Origin: Amyelois transitella | Lineage: Eukaryota; Arthropoda; Insecta; Lepidoptera; Pyralidae | DNA length: 64,000 bases | Direction of reading: 5' to 3' | Assembly (NCBI RefSeq): GCF_032362555.1 | Contig: NC_083514.1 | Span: 5,317,001-5,381,000, forward strand | Shown here: piece after piece, positions 24,282 to 38,100 of the stretch | Numbering within the stretch: position 1 is the first letter of the stretch | How the letters are laid out: every line of letters begins with the position of its first letter | Notes under the pieces: model-generated | The model's database searches: none | What the model saw: the letters and a program-made list of their open reading frames with translations, nothing else | Told to the model about the DNA's origin: nothing | Program-made: the position numbers and the translations under genes

Positions 24282-24285
24282 GGAC

Positions 24286-24327
24286 TATAATGTGTATAGA
24301 TAATCTAAGACATCTATACACATTATA
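24286..24327. repeat. Perfect 16-bp hairpin at the foldback right edge
   Basis: TATAATGTGTATAGAT, a 10-nt loop, then its exact reverse complement. It begins exactly where the foldback element ends. Confidence 0.8.
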
Positions 24328-24680
24328 TAAGTACTAGACAGGTACATACTTTAACATAATCAGTATTAACTTGAAAACTATGAAACCGATTTTGACGCTT
24401 AACTAACTTAAAATTTATAATAATTACGTACTGAATTCTCGACCTTTCTCGATTTATCATCCTCCTGCGTTGTTTGAGTCTTCATTCATTCATCTTCATT
24501 CGTCCATAATAATTTAGTGGGCAAGTTAGGTTTTTACACGAAGCGACTCCTGTATAATTGAAGTGTTAGGTTACTCATACAGCTTATCGTATAAAAGAAA
24601 AATCCCAAATATATAAGCCTATCCCTTAATTGACTTTTGCTTGCACGGGAAGGGACAACTAGGAAACTTTTCTTGTAACA

Positions 24681-25016
24681 GTATACCTATACATAAATAC
24701 ATACATATATACATACATGCATACATAAAATCACGCCTCTTTCCCGGAGGGGTAGGCAGAGACTACCTCTTTCCACTTGCCACGATCTCTGCATACTTCC
24801 TTCGCTTCATTCACATTCATAACTCTCTTCATGCAAGCTCGGCGGTTTCGGGTACTTTTGACCTGACCCTTTACCAGGACGTTCTTGATTTGATCAAGAT
24901 ACGTTCGTCTAGGTCTTCCCACTCCGACCCTTCCCTCCACCCACACTCTCCTTGTATATCTGCTTAGTCAACCTGTTTTCATTCCTCCTCTCCACATGAC
25001 CGAACCAATAAAAGTC
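24681..25016 (-). mobile_element. LINE 3' end: reverse transcriptase C-terminus and tail
   Basis: On the minus strand the frame 24731-24960 reads WVEGRVGVGRPRRTYLDQIK then STRNRRACMKRVMNVNEAKE and ends SAYPSGKEA with a stop. This is the C-terminus of a common lepidopteran endonuclease-reverse transcriptase. The 3' UTR is very short and ends in an ATGT-rich tail (24681-24728 as seen on the minus strand). The copy is 5'-truncated. Confidence 0.75.
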
Positions 25017-25860
25017 ATAAATGATGTTGTAATCACTTGTACTTACCTTGTACAACAATTATTTATTTAGTATTAATAACGAATATACATGTGTGTTAAA
25101 CTTGTCTGAGTTGTTTGCTTTCAACAATGTCTACGTACTTTAACCGCTTTGAGCACTTTCTCCAACAAAACGTCAACAGAGTTGGGATTTAAGATAAGTA
25201 CCTATAAGTATTAAGTATCTGTATTACATCACCACCAATATCCTTACGAAGGTATTTTTGCGGTTGGCCAAAAGTCTTCGGTTTAAGCATCACTTTCTGC
25301 AACACCGAGGATGGAATCATGTAAACATTAATGAACAAAGCTAAAAAAATGTGCAAGAATCATGGCCTTTTTTATTACCTTTCCGGAAAATGAATGTGTA
25401 GACATGTAGTAAGTATTTTCCCTGTAGGTATATTTTCTGCGGTCATGAGGCTTTATCTGACTGTAGAAGATTAATAATTTCTTTTTACCATCTTCAAAGC
25501 ACGCAGCTTTGGTCTAAATTCTGTCAACGGTATGTTTTCATACTAAAATTAGGTAGGTAAATGACGAATAATTTACTAAAACTTCATGTGGTTATCCGAA
25601 TTAAAAATCTTGAGAATTTCAAGAACGCAGCGTTGAACACAAGACCATTGTCAAGAAGGTACCATAGAGCCCACCTTAGAGGTATGGTAGAAGGTACTTA
25701 AGTATCTACTTAAGCCTTTTTCATGTTCGTAAAAGCGCGAAGCCAGAACGGATTACTACAGTAACAACGAGAGGCAATAAGATAACAAGAGAGAGAGTAT
25801 GACTACAATTAGCACCTGATGACAGCTTACATTAACAAATTGATCTCTGATTGTCACTAA
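25017..25860. other. Gene-free stretch upstream of the membrane-protein gene
   Basis: AT-rich, with no repeat or coding region I can support. Confidence 0.4.
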
Positions 25861-26037
25861 AGGCTCCATTGCTGTCGCGCAGCAGGGAAGTGAATGCGAC
25901 ACTCGCCGACCCCACTACGGTGCGCCTACGCAGGCAGCAGGCATTCACTTTACCGCACTTCTACTTCGGCCGTCAAACAAAGCGCGCGTAACCAACGAGA
26001 TATTTTTTTTTTTTTGTGAAGAATTTTTCTACCAGTT
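25861..26037 (+). promoter_or_regulatory. Probable promoter and 5' UTR of the membrane-protein gene
   Basis: A GC- and CpG-rich block (25870-25990, e.g. GCAGGGAAGTGAATGCGACA) directly before the predicted start at 26038, in otherwise AT-rich sequence. Inferred from composition and position. Confidence 0.4.
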
Positions 26038-26133
26038 ATGGAGAAGGAGCATCAGCCAGACTCCATGGCGACCATCACCATGAAGCCGGAATATCCCCCG
26101 TCTGAAGTGTACAGTACGTCGGAACCGCCACCG
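26038..26133 (+). CDS. Membrane-protein gene, exon 1 (start)
   Basis: Encodes 32 residues from MEKEHQPDSMATIT; ends at a phase-0 donor GTAAGT. The ATG has G at +4 and lies just after a CpG-rich block. Confidence 0.7.
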
Positions 26134-29100
26134 GTAAGTTTTGCCCGTGACGTACCTAGTTTAAATATTACTAATGTCGGGCACGTAAAATCACGGATCA
26201 AGGGACAAACTCAGGTTGCGCCTTCCTTTCTAAACATGATAATAATATGAAATGGATGCAAACACACCTTTTATTTTTCTGATTTGTAATATGTATCTTC
26301 TATTAAATATTATAACATATAAATATTTAATATTTAATAGAAGCTTGTAAAAACTAGATATAAATAGCTATGAGAAGAAGAAATACCTGTTTAAATTTAT
26401 ACGTTCATCGTCACAGCATTCTTTTTAAAAGTATGTACTTAATTTAACAATTCAATAAATAGTTTAAAGAATTTTTCTTTTATCTAATGATGACGACGAA
26501 TGTGTGAAGTTATTAATAAAGTATTAGGTCTTTATTTCTAAACACCACGTCGACGTTCAGTTAAAAGTTGGATGAAATACAAATTGTATCATTATCTAAT
26601 ATATATAATTTTGTATTCCTAAAGGGAAAAAAGCTGGGCTTTTGAATACATTAATTCGTGAACAAATTGAAATAGTGACTGATTGTTAGCTAAATGCAAT
26701 ATAACTGCGGGAAAGCGCCTTTCTCTCAGTCGCGGTCGGCAGTCGCTGACGCGTAGCGTAGCTGCTTGTTTGTAAACACTGGGCTCATTATTGGTGATCA
26801 CTTACATTTATCTGAATCATAACAATCTCTATTACTGGATATGTGGTGCGAATGTTTCTTGTTAGAAGATTTTTTTGGTATATTTTAGATTGAATGCTTG
26901 TTCAGTACCAACTCGGTAATATAAGTGATAATTTGTTATTCCGTCGCGATGTAACCATAACTTTGAAGTTCGTAAAATAGCAGTAGGTAGTCAAAAATAA
27001 GCGTATCATGGCCAGCAGTCGTTTGGCAGTTTAGATTTGAAATTCTAATACCAGGATGTGCAGTGTCAGTTGACTTGACGCCAACTCGATAAAAACGTAC
27101 GTATTAGCTTGGGGTAACATCTACAATAACCTATATGAAACTTTCACAAGACATGGAAGATGATTTAATTAACCTTAGATTCCTCTTTTAAGGGAAGGGC
27201 TAGCAAAATGTAACTATTTGAATCTCAATATCACCATTAAGCCATACAGCTGATCGTGGCTTTTCAGTCTTCTCAGTTTGAATTTTGAATTTTTGAATTT
27301 TGAACTGGTGACTCTGTCTACCCCGTACCTAAGAGATAAGACTTGATTAAATGTAATATAAGAAAGATTTTTTTGACGTCAACCACGTTTTTTAGACAAT
27401 TATTAAGCGATATATAGTATCCTATAGTAATGAATAAAAATTTTTGAATTTTAATGTAAGTATATCAGAAATTAAATTTATCTACATTTCATACCAGCAC
27501 TTCAATAAGAATTTTCAAGATTCTAGTATTGTACAAGAGTAAGTATAGCATCACGTCATAAATTGATTATGGACGTCCTCCATGGTCTAATGGCCAAGGC
27601 GTTTGCCTTCTGACCTGGAGGTCATAAAGCGCGGATCTGGGTTCAGCTCCCACCGAAAGTGGACGCCTACTTTGTGAAAGTTGTTCGATAAACTAAAATC
27701 TAAGACCAGCGCTACTATTGATACAGTCTTTTATTCGGTTTGCACAAATTAAAAGTGTAAAAACCAAACGAACAGGATTATGTATAAATTGAAAAAGGAA
27801 TATAAGTTTTTTAGATAGGAATAAAAATAAAGCATAATAATATATAGCATAGCATAATAAATAATAATGTAGAGACATCTGTATTTGTTTATATTAAAAT
27901 GAAAGAATCAATGTGGCCATACTTACGTAATATTACGAAGGTAAACATAATGTTCGGCTGTTGCGTGGACTAAACACTGGTTGTTACGTGGACTCTAGTT
28001 GTTGGATACAGCTCCCGTTACAAAATAAGTAAAAAGTTTAAGACATTTCTGAATAGCACGAGAATAAATGAATGTTTCTCCGCTTTATGATATAAGATGT
28101 TCTCAAACAAGAAAGTTATAAGGTAGTATAATCTCAAAGCCTTAAATCATATAAAATGATCTAAGATCAAAGCATACCTTCTCTGACTTTCCTGGTGTGG
28201 GTAGACCGGTCAAACTTTAAATAATTAATTCATCTGTATTATTTATTGTGTGCTTGCAGTTTCAAGGCATGGGTTAAGCTTTATGGGCTACATTATTTAC
28301 TTTGCATAAATACTAGAGGTGGTTTTTGATTACTAGGGACTTTTTAAACTGTTAGAATCCACCCAATAGGATATAGCCTTAATTTGTATATAAGTAGATA
28401 GTTATTTATTTATGCTACAAAGAAACTACTACTTTTATTAGAAAAATTGCAGGTAGAGTAAATCATTAGCAACTCTCATTAAAAAATGAAATTTACCTAG
28501 GTATTATTTATGGTACTACTCAGATTCATCAATTCTTTTTAATATCGTATTCGATATTCAATATAAGGAAATAATATAGTTTAAATACAAAATAGGTCTC
28601 TTTCTAAGAACTGCTTCATGTATGAATGTGGGAAACGCATTGTTCTATTGTCCCTGGCCAGCATTATAATAGCCATTGCCAATTATCACGCAACTTCATC
28701 ATCAACATGTTTATTTTTATATCTTTGTACAGGATGCAGGCATCACTGCTATTCATTCAAATTCTATAGAATTTAAAATTCTTTCATCTCGGCATAGCGA
28801 TTAAAAAGAGCTAAATACGAGTATAATATCTATGGTTTCGTCGTTATATAAATAAATATAAATATATACGGGACAAATTACACGGATTGAGTTAGCCTCG
28901 AAGTAAGTTCGAAACTTGTGTTACGATATACTAACTCAATGATACTATATTTAATAACAAATACTTAGATAGATAAAAATCCAAGACCCAGGCCAATCAG
29001 AAAACGTTCTTTTCTCATCATGCCCTGGCCGGGATTCGAACCCGGGACCTTCGGTGTCACAGACAAGCGTACTACCGCTGCGCCACAGAGGCCGTTATAT

Positions 29101-32100
29101 ATGTTGATCACGTGAAAGAAGAATGCAGGGATCGTGGCACGTAGAAAGATGTAGTACCTATCTAACTACTCCTCCGAAAAAGAGGCGTAATTTTATGTAT
29201 AAAATGTTTGAAGGACTGTGTTATTTTGATTGTGAGTACCCAGTTATTTTGTGGTGATTTCACCTGGGTGTTCAAAGTGGAATAAACCAAGTATTGATAG
29301 TAGAAAAACAATTAGCCCGTGGATGGTTCGAGACTTGAAATGAAAATTATTGTAATAGCTAGTTGACCAAGCCATCACAATAGGTCTTGCGTCACTTTGG
29401 CTGTCGGCGACCCGACCAACCGCCAAACTAGATATTGTTCTCGCTACATCCTACTAGTATTTAAATAACATAAATATGGCCGGCAAAAATTTACTACGAA
29501 TATTGGTGACTTTTCATTCCATTTGAACCTACTTACTTCTATCATACGAGTTTTTCGACTGTTTATACCCATGTCACGACTTTGTCTCTTACAAGGTAGA
29601 CAGAACCTTTAGTCACTAGTCTAAATGGCTTTTTTTTTGGTTTTCTAAAATAAGAAAGCCATTTACAAATTAAATAAAACAATCTCTCTCTCATCGTGCA
29701 CCCATTGCCATTAGGCTTCGGGGCCTGTGGTCCGTTTTTGCGGGCACCTAATATTATATGAACAAATACTCCTTTATTTATTTATTATAACTTAAGTCTT
29801 AATTTAATTACTTTACTAAGGTATCGCATGCAGACATGCAGCATTATGATACAAGTGCATAAAATAAATGAAATTATTTTTTAAACTTGTGTAAATACTT
29901 AGAAAATTTGTGGAAAATTGAATTGAAATTCGTACAGTATTCGTACCAACATTCTCGATATATTTTTTTTTACTGAACTATGCACACCACAGGGATTTAT
30001 AGAAATAAAAGTTTCAAAGACTATATTACATCAACTATACATATAATACAACAGTAAAAATATTTTTTCAGTACATTTAGTATTTTTGACTGAAATGGAT
30101 AGAGGGATGTCCCTCTAGAATGAATAACAGAAAGCAAACATTTTTTTTTCTGACGGTCTGTATTTATGATCACGCTTATCTTCGAATGTACTGAACCGAT
30201 TTACTTTAAACTTTCACCAATTGCTTTGTTTTTATTCAGAAAAGCTTGTTTCATCAAAATCGGTTCACTAAAAAAAGTCAACTCAAGGCATGAGTTTGCC
30301 TGCAAATAAGTTACGAAATTTAAAATTCAAAGTCATTTATCATTGTAAGACAGCATTATATCTATATAAGTGAAAATCAGTTTGATAATTTCCTGGTTTT
30401 GCCGTACATAAAAAGATAACGTAAAAAGATTTTTGGTGTCTTAGTCTACTTTATTGGTCAAAAATAATTCACTCGGTAAGATCATCATCTCGGTATTTAA
30501 GTTAATATTTCATATGATTAGTATATTGATTTATTTCACATTATTGTAGATTCAACTCGAAATTTATGCGGACGAAGTCGCGGGCAACAGCTAGTTTTTA
30601 ATAAAATGTCTAGCGGCTAACATTAAAAACAAAACGATTTACAAATCTGTTCTTTTAAATTTTTGTAACATTAATTACGGATGTGTGGATTATTTGTGCA
30701 ATATTTTATCATAGTTGAACAAAATAATAGTTTCTTCTCTTGCCACGAAGATTGTAAACGTCAATGGCGGTAAAGGCATAGAAGAGGATTCTTCTTTTAG
30801 GCGATGAGTTTTTGAAGTTGATGGGTTACTTTAGGCAATGGCATAGCAACCTATAAAAATTTGTAAATCGTCATTTTATCATTAAGCCATATACGAGTAG
30901 CTAAACATAGTTGAGACTTTTGACTGTTGGATTTGTGAATCTCTCTACACCGTAAGTAAATATGATGACGTGTGTAGGTACGTTTATAGGTACTTCTTTA
31001 CTAACGGAGATTCCGCACGTATTTACATAGCATAATAATGAGTAGGTAGCTGGGGCGGAAGTTCAAATGGCAACTCACGCTGTCCGGTAGCCGCGGAGAT
31101 TAGTTAGATTGCAGAACGTGAGTAGATGATATGGGCGTCTCTGGAACATTTGCATATTCATGTAACGTATAGTGACGGATGCTTTGAAGACTATTAACAT
31201 ACAAGAGTATGTACTTTAGAATGAAAAACGGAATTATTATACAGTTCACCTGTAAGATTCTGGGAAAGCCTTAGCCGAACGTACCTTGATCATTATCTAG
31301 ACTAGGTACTCTTTAATACTATCGGGGATGTCCTGGCGAAGATCCTTGTCAAGAGCCTTAACCTTGGATGCAATGAGTTTGCATGAAGAAAGTTATGAAT
31401 GTGGATGAAGTAAAACAATAGTATACAAGGATCGGAATAGATGAAGTCTTGGCCTACCCCTCTGGGAAAAAGACATGATTTTATGAATTTATTCTGAGGT
31501 CGTCATAATATGTATAGGTGTCAAGTTAAAAATATTAGAGACTTCATAGAAATTGGAATAAATCACACGGTACGGTAGTGTCGAATTTAAATTACATTTA
31601 CTTTATTCACTTCTGCTGGTAATAACTGCATGAAAATTGCTTTACTCGTTAGTACAATATTATCAAATAACACAAAGAACCTTAGGTTAGAAAAACTAAA
31701 AAAAAATAGTGTGGTGTGTTGTGTAGAAAACGCAAAAAAAAAATTGTATGAGCATATCTTTTTGATAAGTATGGCACTCAATGCACGCATTTGATGCTTA
31801 AATACAGCATTAAGATTCGGTCACATATCACACGCCTCACACTTTACTGACCGAGTAAGTATGAGTACTTGCTTTGTCAATAATTGCGTCATAAGCACCG
31901 GCGTAGACAACAGTGACCACGAACAAGTGTTAACAGCCAACGTTGCAAGGCTTACAGATTTTGCAATCAAGGAAACATTATATGAAATATCTTTTTTTTT
32001 AAGTAAAATAAAGACTAAATCTGGTGATACATTAATAAATAAGCATAGCAGTTGTATATGTATAATATTTGAGTTTGTAGATATAGCTACAATCTGTGTA

Positions 32101-35100
32101 GGTATAAAGTCCATCTTACTTGTATAAGTTCACAACGACTTAAATCGCTGTGTGATTGTTTATTATAACACTTCATAAATCTCAATTTATTCTCCTAAAT
32201 ACAAATTGGCTATCCAACAGCTTTCAGAGACTGTATGACCATGTTTAGTTGTTTGGCTTAATGATGGAATTGAAATTTCAATATTGGCAGGACAATTTCC
32301 TATTGTCTTAAAGAAGAATCCCAATTTTATTTTTTCCCTTGATTCACTTTTACAATCTGCATGAAAACAGAACCAGCTGGCACCCACTTTTTTCTGTTTT
32401 TTTGTTACATACATACATATTGGTCTACCAGTATGAAAGCTATCACCCAAATATCTATGCTATTTTATTTTTATCAAATCAGAGCTTATAGATTATGTAT
32501 GTTTTATGTTGAACTCGAGTCCTCTGGGTTTTCACTGCGGAGATGTCGTGCGTGCGAACAATATTTTCCAGGCATCATTCTGTAAACAAAGCTGTCGCAG
32601 AAATTCTGAACACGTTGTCACGCCGATCGCATACTGAATCGAGTTTTTATTTATGAATGTAATACGATGGACATATAAATAAGGTGCTATTGACTCACTA
32701 GATTGGACTGTTTGACGTGTGAATATACCTACTTCTCAGACATGTATTTGTATGTGTAAGTTTATACAGGAAACCTGACTGCGTTGGCGATAGAAAGCAG
32801 ATATCGCTCGAAATGGAGTGGTAGCGCATGACACTAAATGTTTGTTATTTGATATGCCTGCAATGGTGCCGGACCGGACTGAAGGATTCTATTTTATTGA
32901 TTACAACTCATTTATTACTACATAACGATAATTAACTTTTTGCTTACTGATAAGAATCTCATTACGGTCGGGATATTCCTAAAGAGAAAGATTAAAAAAG
33001 AATAGGACCACTCCATCTTTTTTCAATGGATGTTGTAAAAGGCGACTAAGAGATAGGCTTATAAACTTCGAATTCTTCTTTTAGGCGATGGGCTGGCAAC
33101 CTGTCACTACTTGAATCTCAATGCTATCATAAAGCCAAATAGCTGAACGTAGCTAATCAGTCTTTTTAAGACTGTAGTCTCTGTCTGCCCCGCCAGGGAT
33201 ATAGACGTGACTTTTTCCTAAAGCTACAGCTGTAAACTGCGTTGGGTATTATAAACAAAAGTATTTCACAGGAAAAAAATCTATCAATAGCCGTTATAAA
33301 ATTCTATAAATAATAATATCGGTAATTTTGGAGATTCTTATAATGTAAACTTATCATTTACAAAAATTGGATTACTTTCAGTCTACGACTACAACAATTG
33401 AACTTAATATACCTACACATGTTAAATAATATTTAGATCTCTATGAATGCTTTTTATGGTGCTTACGGATATCGAAATGCTCATTCTTACAAATCCTTAA
33501 AGGTAAATGAAGTCATCTTTATCACACGTGATCCAGATTGTATTCTTATACATGGGTTTGAAAGTTGGGGTTAGTCAACATAAAGGTAGTTAGATAAGAT
33601 TATCAGATAAATGTCGCTTAAAGTTTTGGCGAAAAATAAGACATGATCGCTATTGGCGTAAGAAGGGATCATTCCAGAATACCTTGCACACGAATTCTTG
33701 TAGCGACAACGTCTTGGGAAATTTTTATGCACTTGTACTTCTGTTTGTCTCTCACGTTAGACGCAGGAAGCGTTATATTCTCTGTTTGAATCCGTACGGT
33801 CAAATATAGGTATTTAATCAGGACGAAGCCCCGACGCAGGTTGGTTTCAAGATAGGATATGTAATGATATAATTCAAGATGACACAGGGAACAGTGGTAA
33901 ACCCGTGGGCGGAGCGTCGCATGCGGAAAGCTTTTATCACGAGCCATAATCATGGTGTTTAGGAAAACGGGTTACAGAACCACTTCATTCGGTGACGCAA
34001 ACTTGTCGTTTCGGTCCAAAGAACCGGTATTTTGTTCGTTTCCTAATGGTATATATAACTAAGCAAATAAATAAAAAATACAAAAAAATAAACAAAACGA
34101 AAGAAGCATAGGTACTTTATTTTCTGAAAAACATACTCGATAAGTTTCATTACAATAAGAAACTGGCGTTCGTTTTATGAAATTAGAGGTTTGAACAAGC
34201 AATCAAATCAATGACAAAAATTATTTACTTGCCAGTTTTTATTGAGCGAAATGGTACGTCTACGCTACGTCGTCGCTTAGGGTTAGCAAATTTTGCTTGA
34301 TACCTAATATAAAATGGAGTAGACTGTTTTATTTAGCTGTCTGTAAGCTAACATGACGGATTTCTCTACTCCAGTCATAGAGCACTTTCACTGCCCCACT
34401 ACAAACCCTGCGTGTTAAAATTATGTAATTCTGCCTGAGCAAACCAACGTTTTGCCTAACTTTAGACTTCCCACTTCATTTAACACTTATTTTCTTTATA
34501 AGTATCTACCTACTTACGTTTATTTATTTTACTTTAGAATATAAAAGAATAATAAAAAAATATTAATAAAAAATAAATTTATTTTACAAATTTAGATTAA
34601 AAGAACGGCATGTATGATGGGTGCATTTTTATTGTGTACACTCATTACAATCATGAATGATATGAGAATAGATAATATGTATCATATAGTCTATAAACAG
34701 AAGTTAAGACTGCTGTAACCAAAGAAAGCGTGGAGAAAGGTCACGATGATCATAACATTATATTAGCTGCGGTAGGCTTCCTAAATTATGACTTATCTAA
34801 TCTCGTTATAGGAAAGCGTTTCGAAATATCTTAATGATTTTGCTGGATTTTATATAATCTATGTAATTGATTTTTATTATTTTTTTTACTTTCGACAGAG
34901 CGCGGACAAGGAGATCATTTCACTTAGGGTAAGAAACAAGTAAAAGTTTGTTCGGGTGTGCATGCGTTTTGCATCCAACTTTTTAAAAACGGCTATAGTT
35001 ACTATTTGCTATGGAATCTACTAGTAGTTAACTTCTTCTTTTGCTTGTTGTAATTATGTTTCTATTACCTGTACAAGGTTGATGCACGCTGTTCCCATTA

Positions 35101-38100
35101 AATACAAAAAAGATACAAATGTATCACGTAGTTTTATCAAACAAAAATTACATAAGCTATAAAAAAAATAAATCTAGAAAGTGGTAAAAACTTGAATTAG
35201 AAAAATAAGGTGGGTTATTATGGTATTTTATAAGATGAACTAACAAATAAGGGTAGAGTACTTATCAGTTTTTTATCACTTATTCAATTTTAATTAGTTG
35301 AATATAGGTACTAAGTTTAATTAACGAACCCAATAAGATATAAGTACATAAAGTTATTTCTTTGGAGCAGGAGCTAAAACGTTGATGCTATGCACTCTAA
35401 TATAACCTGTATTAGAAACAGTAGCTATTATGTTTATATTTCGTGTACCTTTCGAAATATCTTGAAGCTTTTAACACCCCTCGGTGCACATTGTCTCACT
35501 ACTCAAAATCATATAATACCTTCACTTTTTAAAACGTGTCATCGAATTGTGATGAATTACATCCATACATACTTACATATAATCACGTCTATATCCCTTG
35601 CGGTGTAGACAGAGCAAACAGTCTTTAAAAGACTGATAGGCCACGTTCAGCTTTTTGGCTTTAAGATAGAATTGAGATTCAAATAGTGACAGTTTGCTAG
35701 CCCATCGCTTAAAAGAAGAATCACTAGTTTATAAGCCTACCCCTTAGTCGCCTTTTACGATATCCATGGGAGAGAGCACATTGGCGCACATTGGCGCCCG
35801 CCTCCAACACTACATGATGACCACGACCACTCTGTCAAGAGTGACACGACTAAGAAGATGGGAGAGAGATGGAGTGGTCCTATTCTTTTTTCTATTGGTG
35901 CCAGGAACCACACGGCAAATTGTGATGAATTCTTAGTGTTAATAATTGAATTAATAAAGGTAATTAAGAATAAATAAAAATAAATGAAATAGCTTCATAT
36001 CACAACAGTTTTTTCTTTGCATGGATACATCAATACAATATAAAAACATATAGTCACTTGAGGGGTAGACAGAGCAAACAGTTTTGAACAGACTGAAAGG
36101 CCACGTTCAGCTTTGCATGGATGTCTTTTCGATTTCGAATTATATTTACGAACTATTTTGACAGTGTTCTTATGCAGCGATAGAACTGATGCGAACGTTG
36201 CAGACTATGTCGTTGATCTTAGCACTCTGTAAACTTTTGTGTATTCAATTAAATTTATGTTTATGCGGTTATCATCATTTTTCTACCCGTGATCCCGAGT
36301 GAGTGTAAGTTTATATATTCATAACCTTCGAACGTAATAAACTTAATTTCTTTTATTAGGCGTACCGGCATCGAGTGTCGTCCTCGGTTCAGATTGCGAG
36401 GATCGCAGCGCTGACGGTGGTGGCAGCCTCCTTCATTTTGGGTGCCTTCATCCTGGCTTCCAGCTGGGTCGCGGCCCGGGCTTCTTGTCACCAGCTCGAG
36501 CAGTTAGATGCCATGTTGGATAAAGAGTTGGCTCTAGAAAGCAGGGCATATGGAAACGACGCTTTGGTTGCGGTAAGTACTTATTGTCAACAAATAACCT
36601 GTCATAAAGATTGTCTAACACTTTGGCGTTAGTACATAGAAGATAAAGTTGGCATTACCTAGTGATGTACTTTCACTAAGAAGTTCATGTCAACCTATGT
36701 ACAAAATGTGTTATAAAGTACACGAGATCGTGTTGTTATCGAATTGCAAATGTGATGAAATTAGCTAACTATTGTAATAAAAACATTGTTATGAATAAAT
36801 TATAAGCACCACAAGATGTAAACAGTAACGTGATAATGATAACATACCAACTAAGTATACTCATTAAATCGAATACAACAATGAAATTTGAGAAAAATTG
36901 TTTCAGAGGAATATTAGGTAAGTCAAGAATTGTAGATATCCTTATCGCCATTTAATTTGTAGTTAAATAAATTAACTATGGTAAAACCATGACCCGAATG
37001 TTTAAAAAAATATTATATCAAGCATGGATAGTTACCGTGTCTACGTAAAGATTTTTAAAAATTATTTACAATATAAATTATTTACAATATTTTTTATGTT
37101 ACAATATGAGAGATTTTCCAAAATACCCCTTGATTTAATTTATCGCGTAAACCACGTAAATAAGCTCAAATTTCAAGTCTCCATACCCAAATCTTTAGGC
37201 TGTTCATTGATATGCCAGTCAATCTGCCAGCAAACTCTTTTATAAATAGATTTTTGCATTTTTTTTTATGCTCGGTTCAAGGTTATTGAACAGCACAAAG
37301 ATTCATGTCACTTATATGGCTTTGTTTCTGCGATTACGGCCCAAATGTGAGTGAAGTCCAGCGGAGATGTCGGTGCCACGTCGCCATCAGAGAGAACTTG
37401 TTCACCTTGAATCCTCACGGTGACGCAAAGCCACGGTTCTAACGTTATTGTGATATTTATGCAACGCTTCGGATAGGACTCGGCGGAAGGCTATATTAAT
37501 TGGCATATGCATAATTAGTCCATCTGCAAACAAAGAAACCCTTCATTGTAACTATTGCAGTATTCACTGCGGTATTCATGAGAACGAACGGGAAATGATT
37601 CTTTATCATTTTTCCTTTTTTTATTTCGTATCAAAATGACACATTTTTTTTGGCTGAATGACCCTGTAATAGAAATGTAGTTTATTTTTGTTCGATGTAA
37701 CTACAGCGCGTACTTTTACTTCGTTTTATAATTTTAATATTTCCTTTAATATCATAAGCTGCCGTCCAGTACATTTCACTGGTTTAAAAATCCGTTTATT
37801 CTACCTTTAAATAAGTGCAATCTTAAATAAGAGAATAAATTATTGTGTGGTTTATGTGTTAGTTCATTAATTGAGCAATAACCTTAGATGCAGTGTAGGG
37901 ATAAAAGTCAAAGGTCGTGGCAGAAACTACCGGCATAGCTCTATGTAAACATTTTTATGGGAGACCATAGTGATGGCGATTATTATTTCCTCTAGCGAAA
38001 GTGACTAGCGGCAGTGGTGGTAGTTGAACTCATATACGTCGCTCTTAATTATGATGCATCTGAAGACAAAAATACTGCAGCATAAAGCATAACACATGGG

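Larger units (their letters stand above)
22461..24285. mobile_element. Foldback element with arms of about 750 bp
   Basis: Two long arms, about 22461-23236 and 23543-24285, are inverted copies with few mismatches by eye. From the outer end both read AAGATCCCAGAGCCGTAAGA and continue in parallel for hundreds of bases. TATAAT lies just outside each arm (22455-22460 and 24286-24291) and may be a target duplication. The outermost dozen bases differ between arms. The unique centre encodes the end of a protein (see 23243-23568). No transposase is present, so it is non-autonomous. Confidence 0.85.

Noticed and set aside
24641..24967. 108-codon plus-strand frame
   Set aside because: Antisense of the LINE reverse transcriptase C-terminus, which is the real reading frame.
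27571..27650. tRNA gene on the plus strand
   Set aside because: Box A and B only; the cloverleaf does not close.
28995..29096. tRNA gene on the minus strand
   Set aside because: The T arm is perfect and box A and B are present, but the acceptor stem does not pair and the sequence continues into a SINE body.
31861..32127. 88-codon plus frame (MSTCFVNNCVISTG...)
   Set aside because: The first half looks somewhat protein-like (NVARLTDFAIKETLYE) but no family was recognised, no splice context fits, and it could be a repeat relic.
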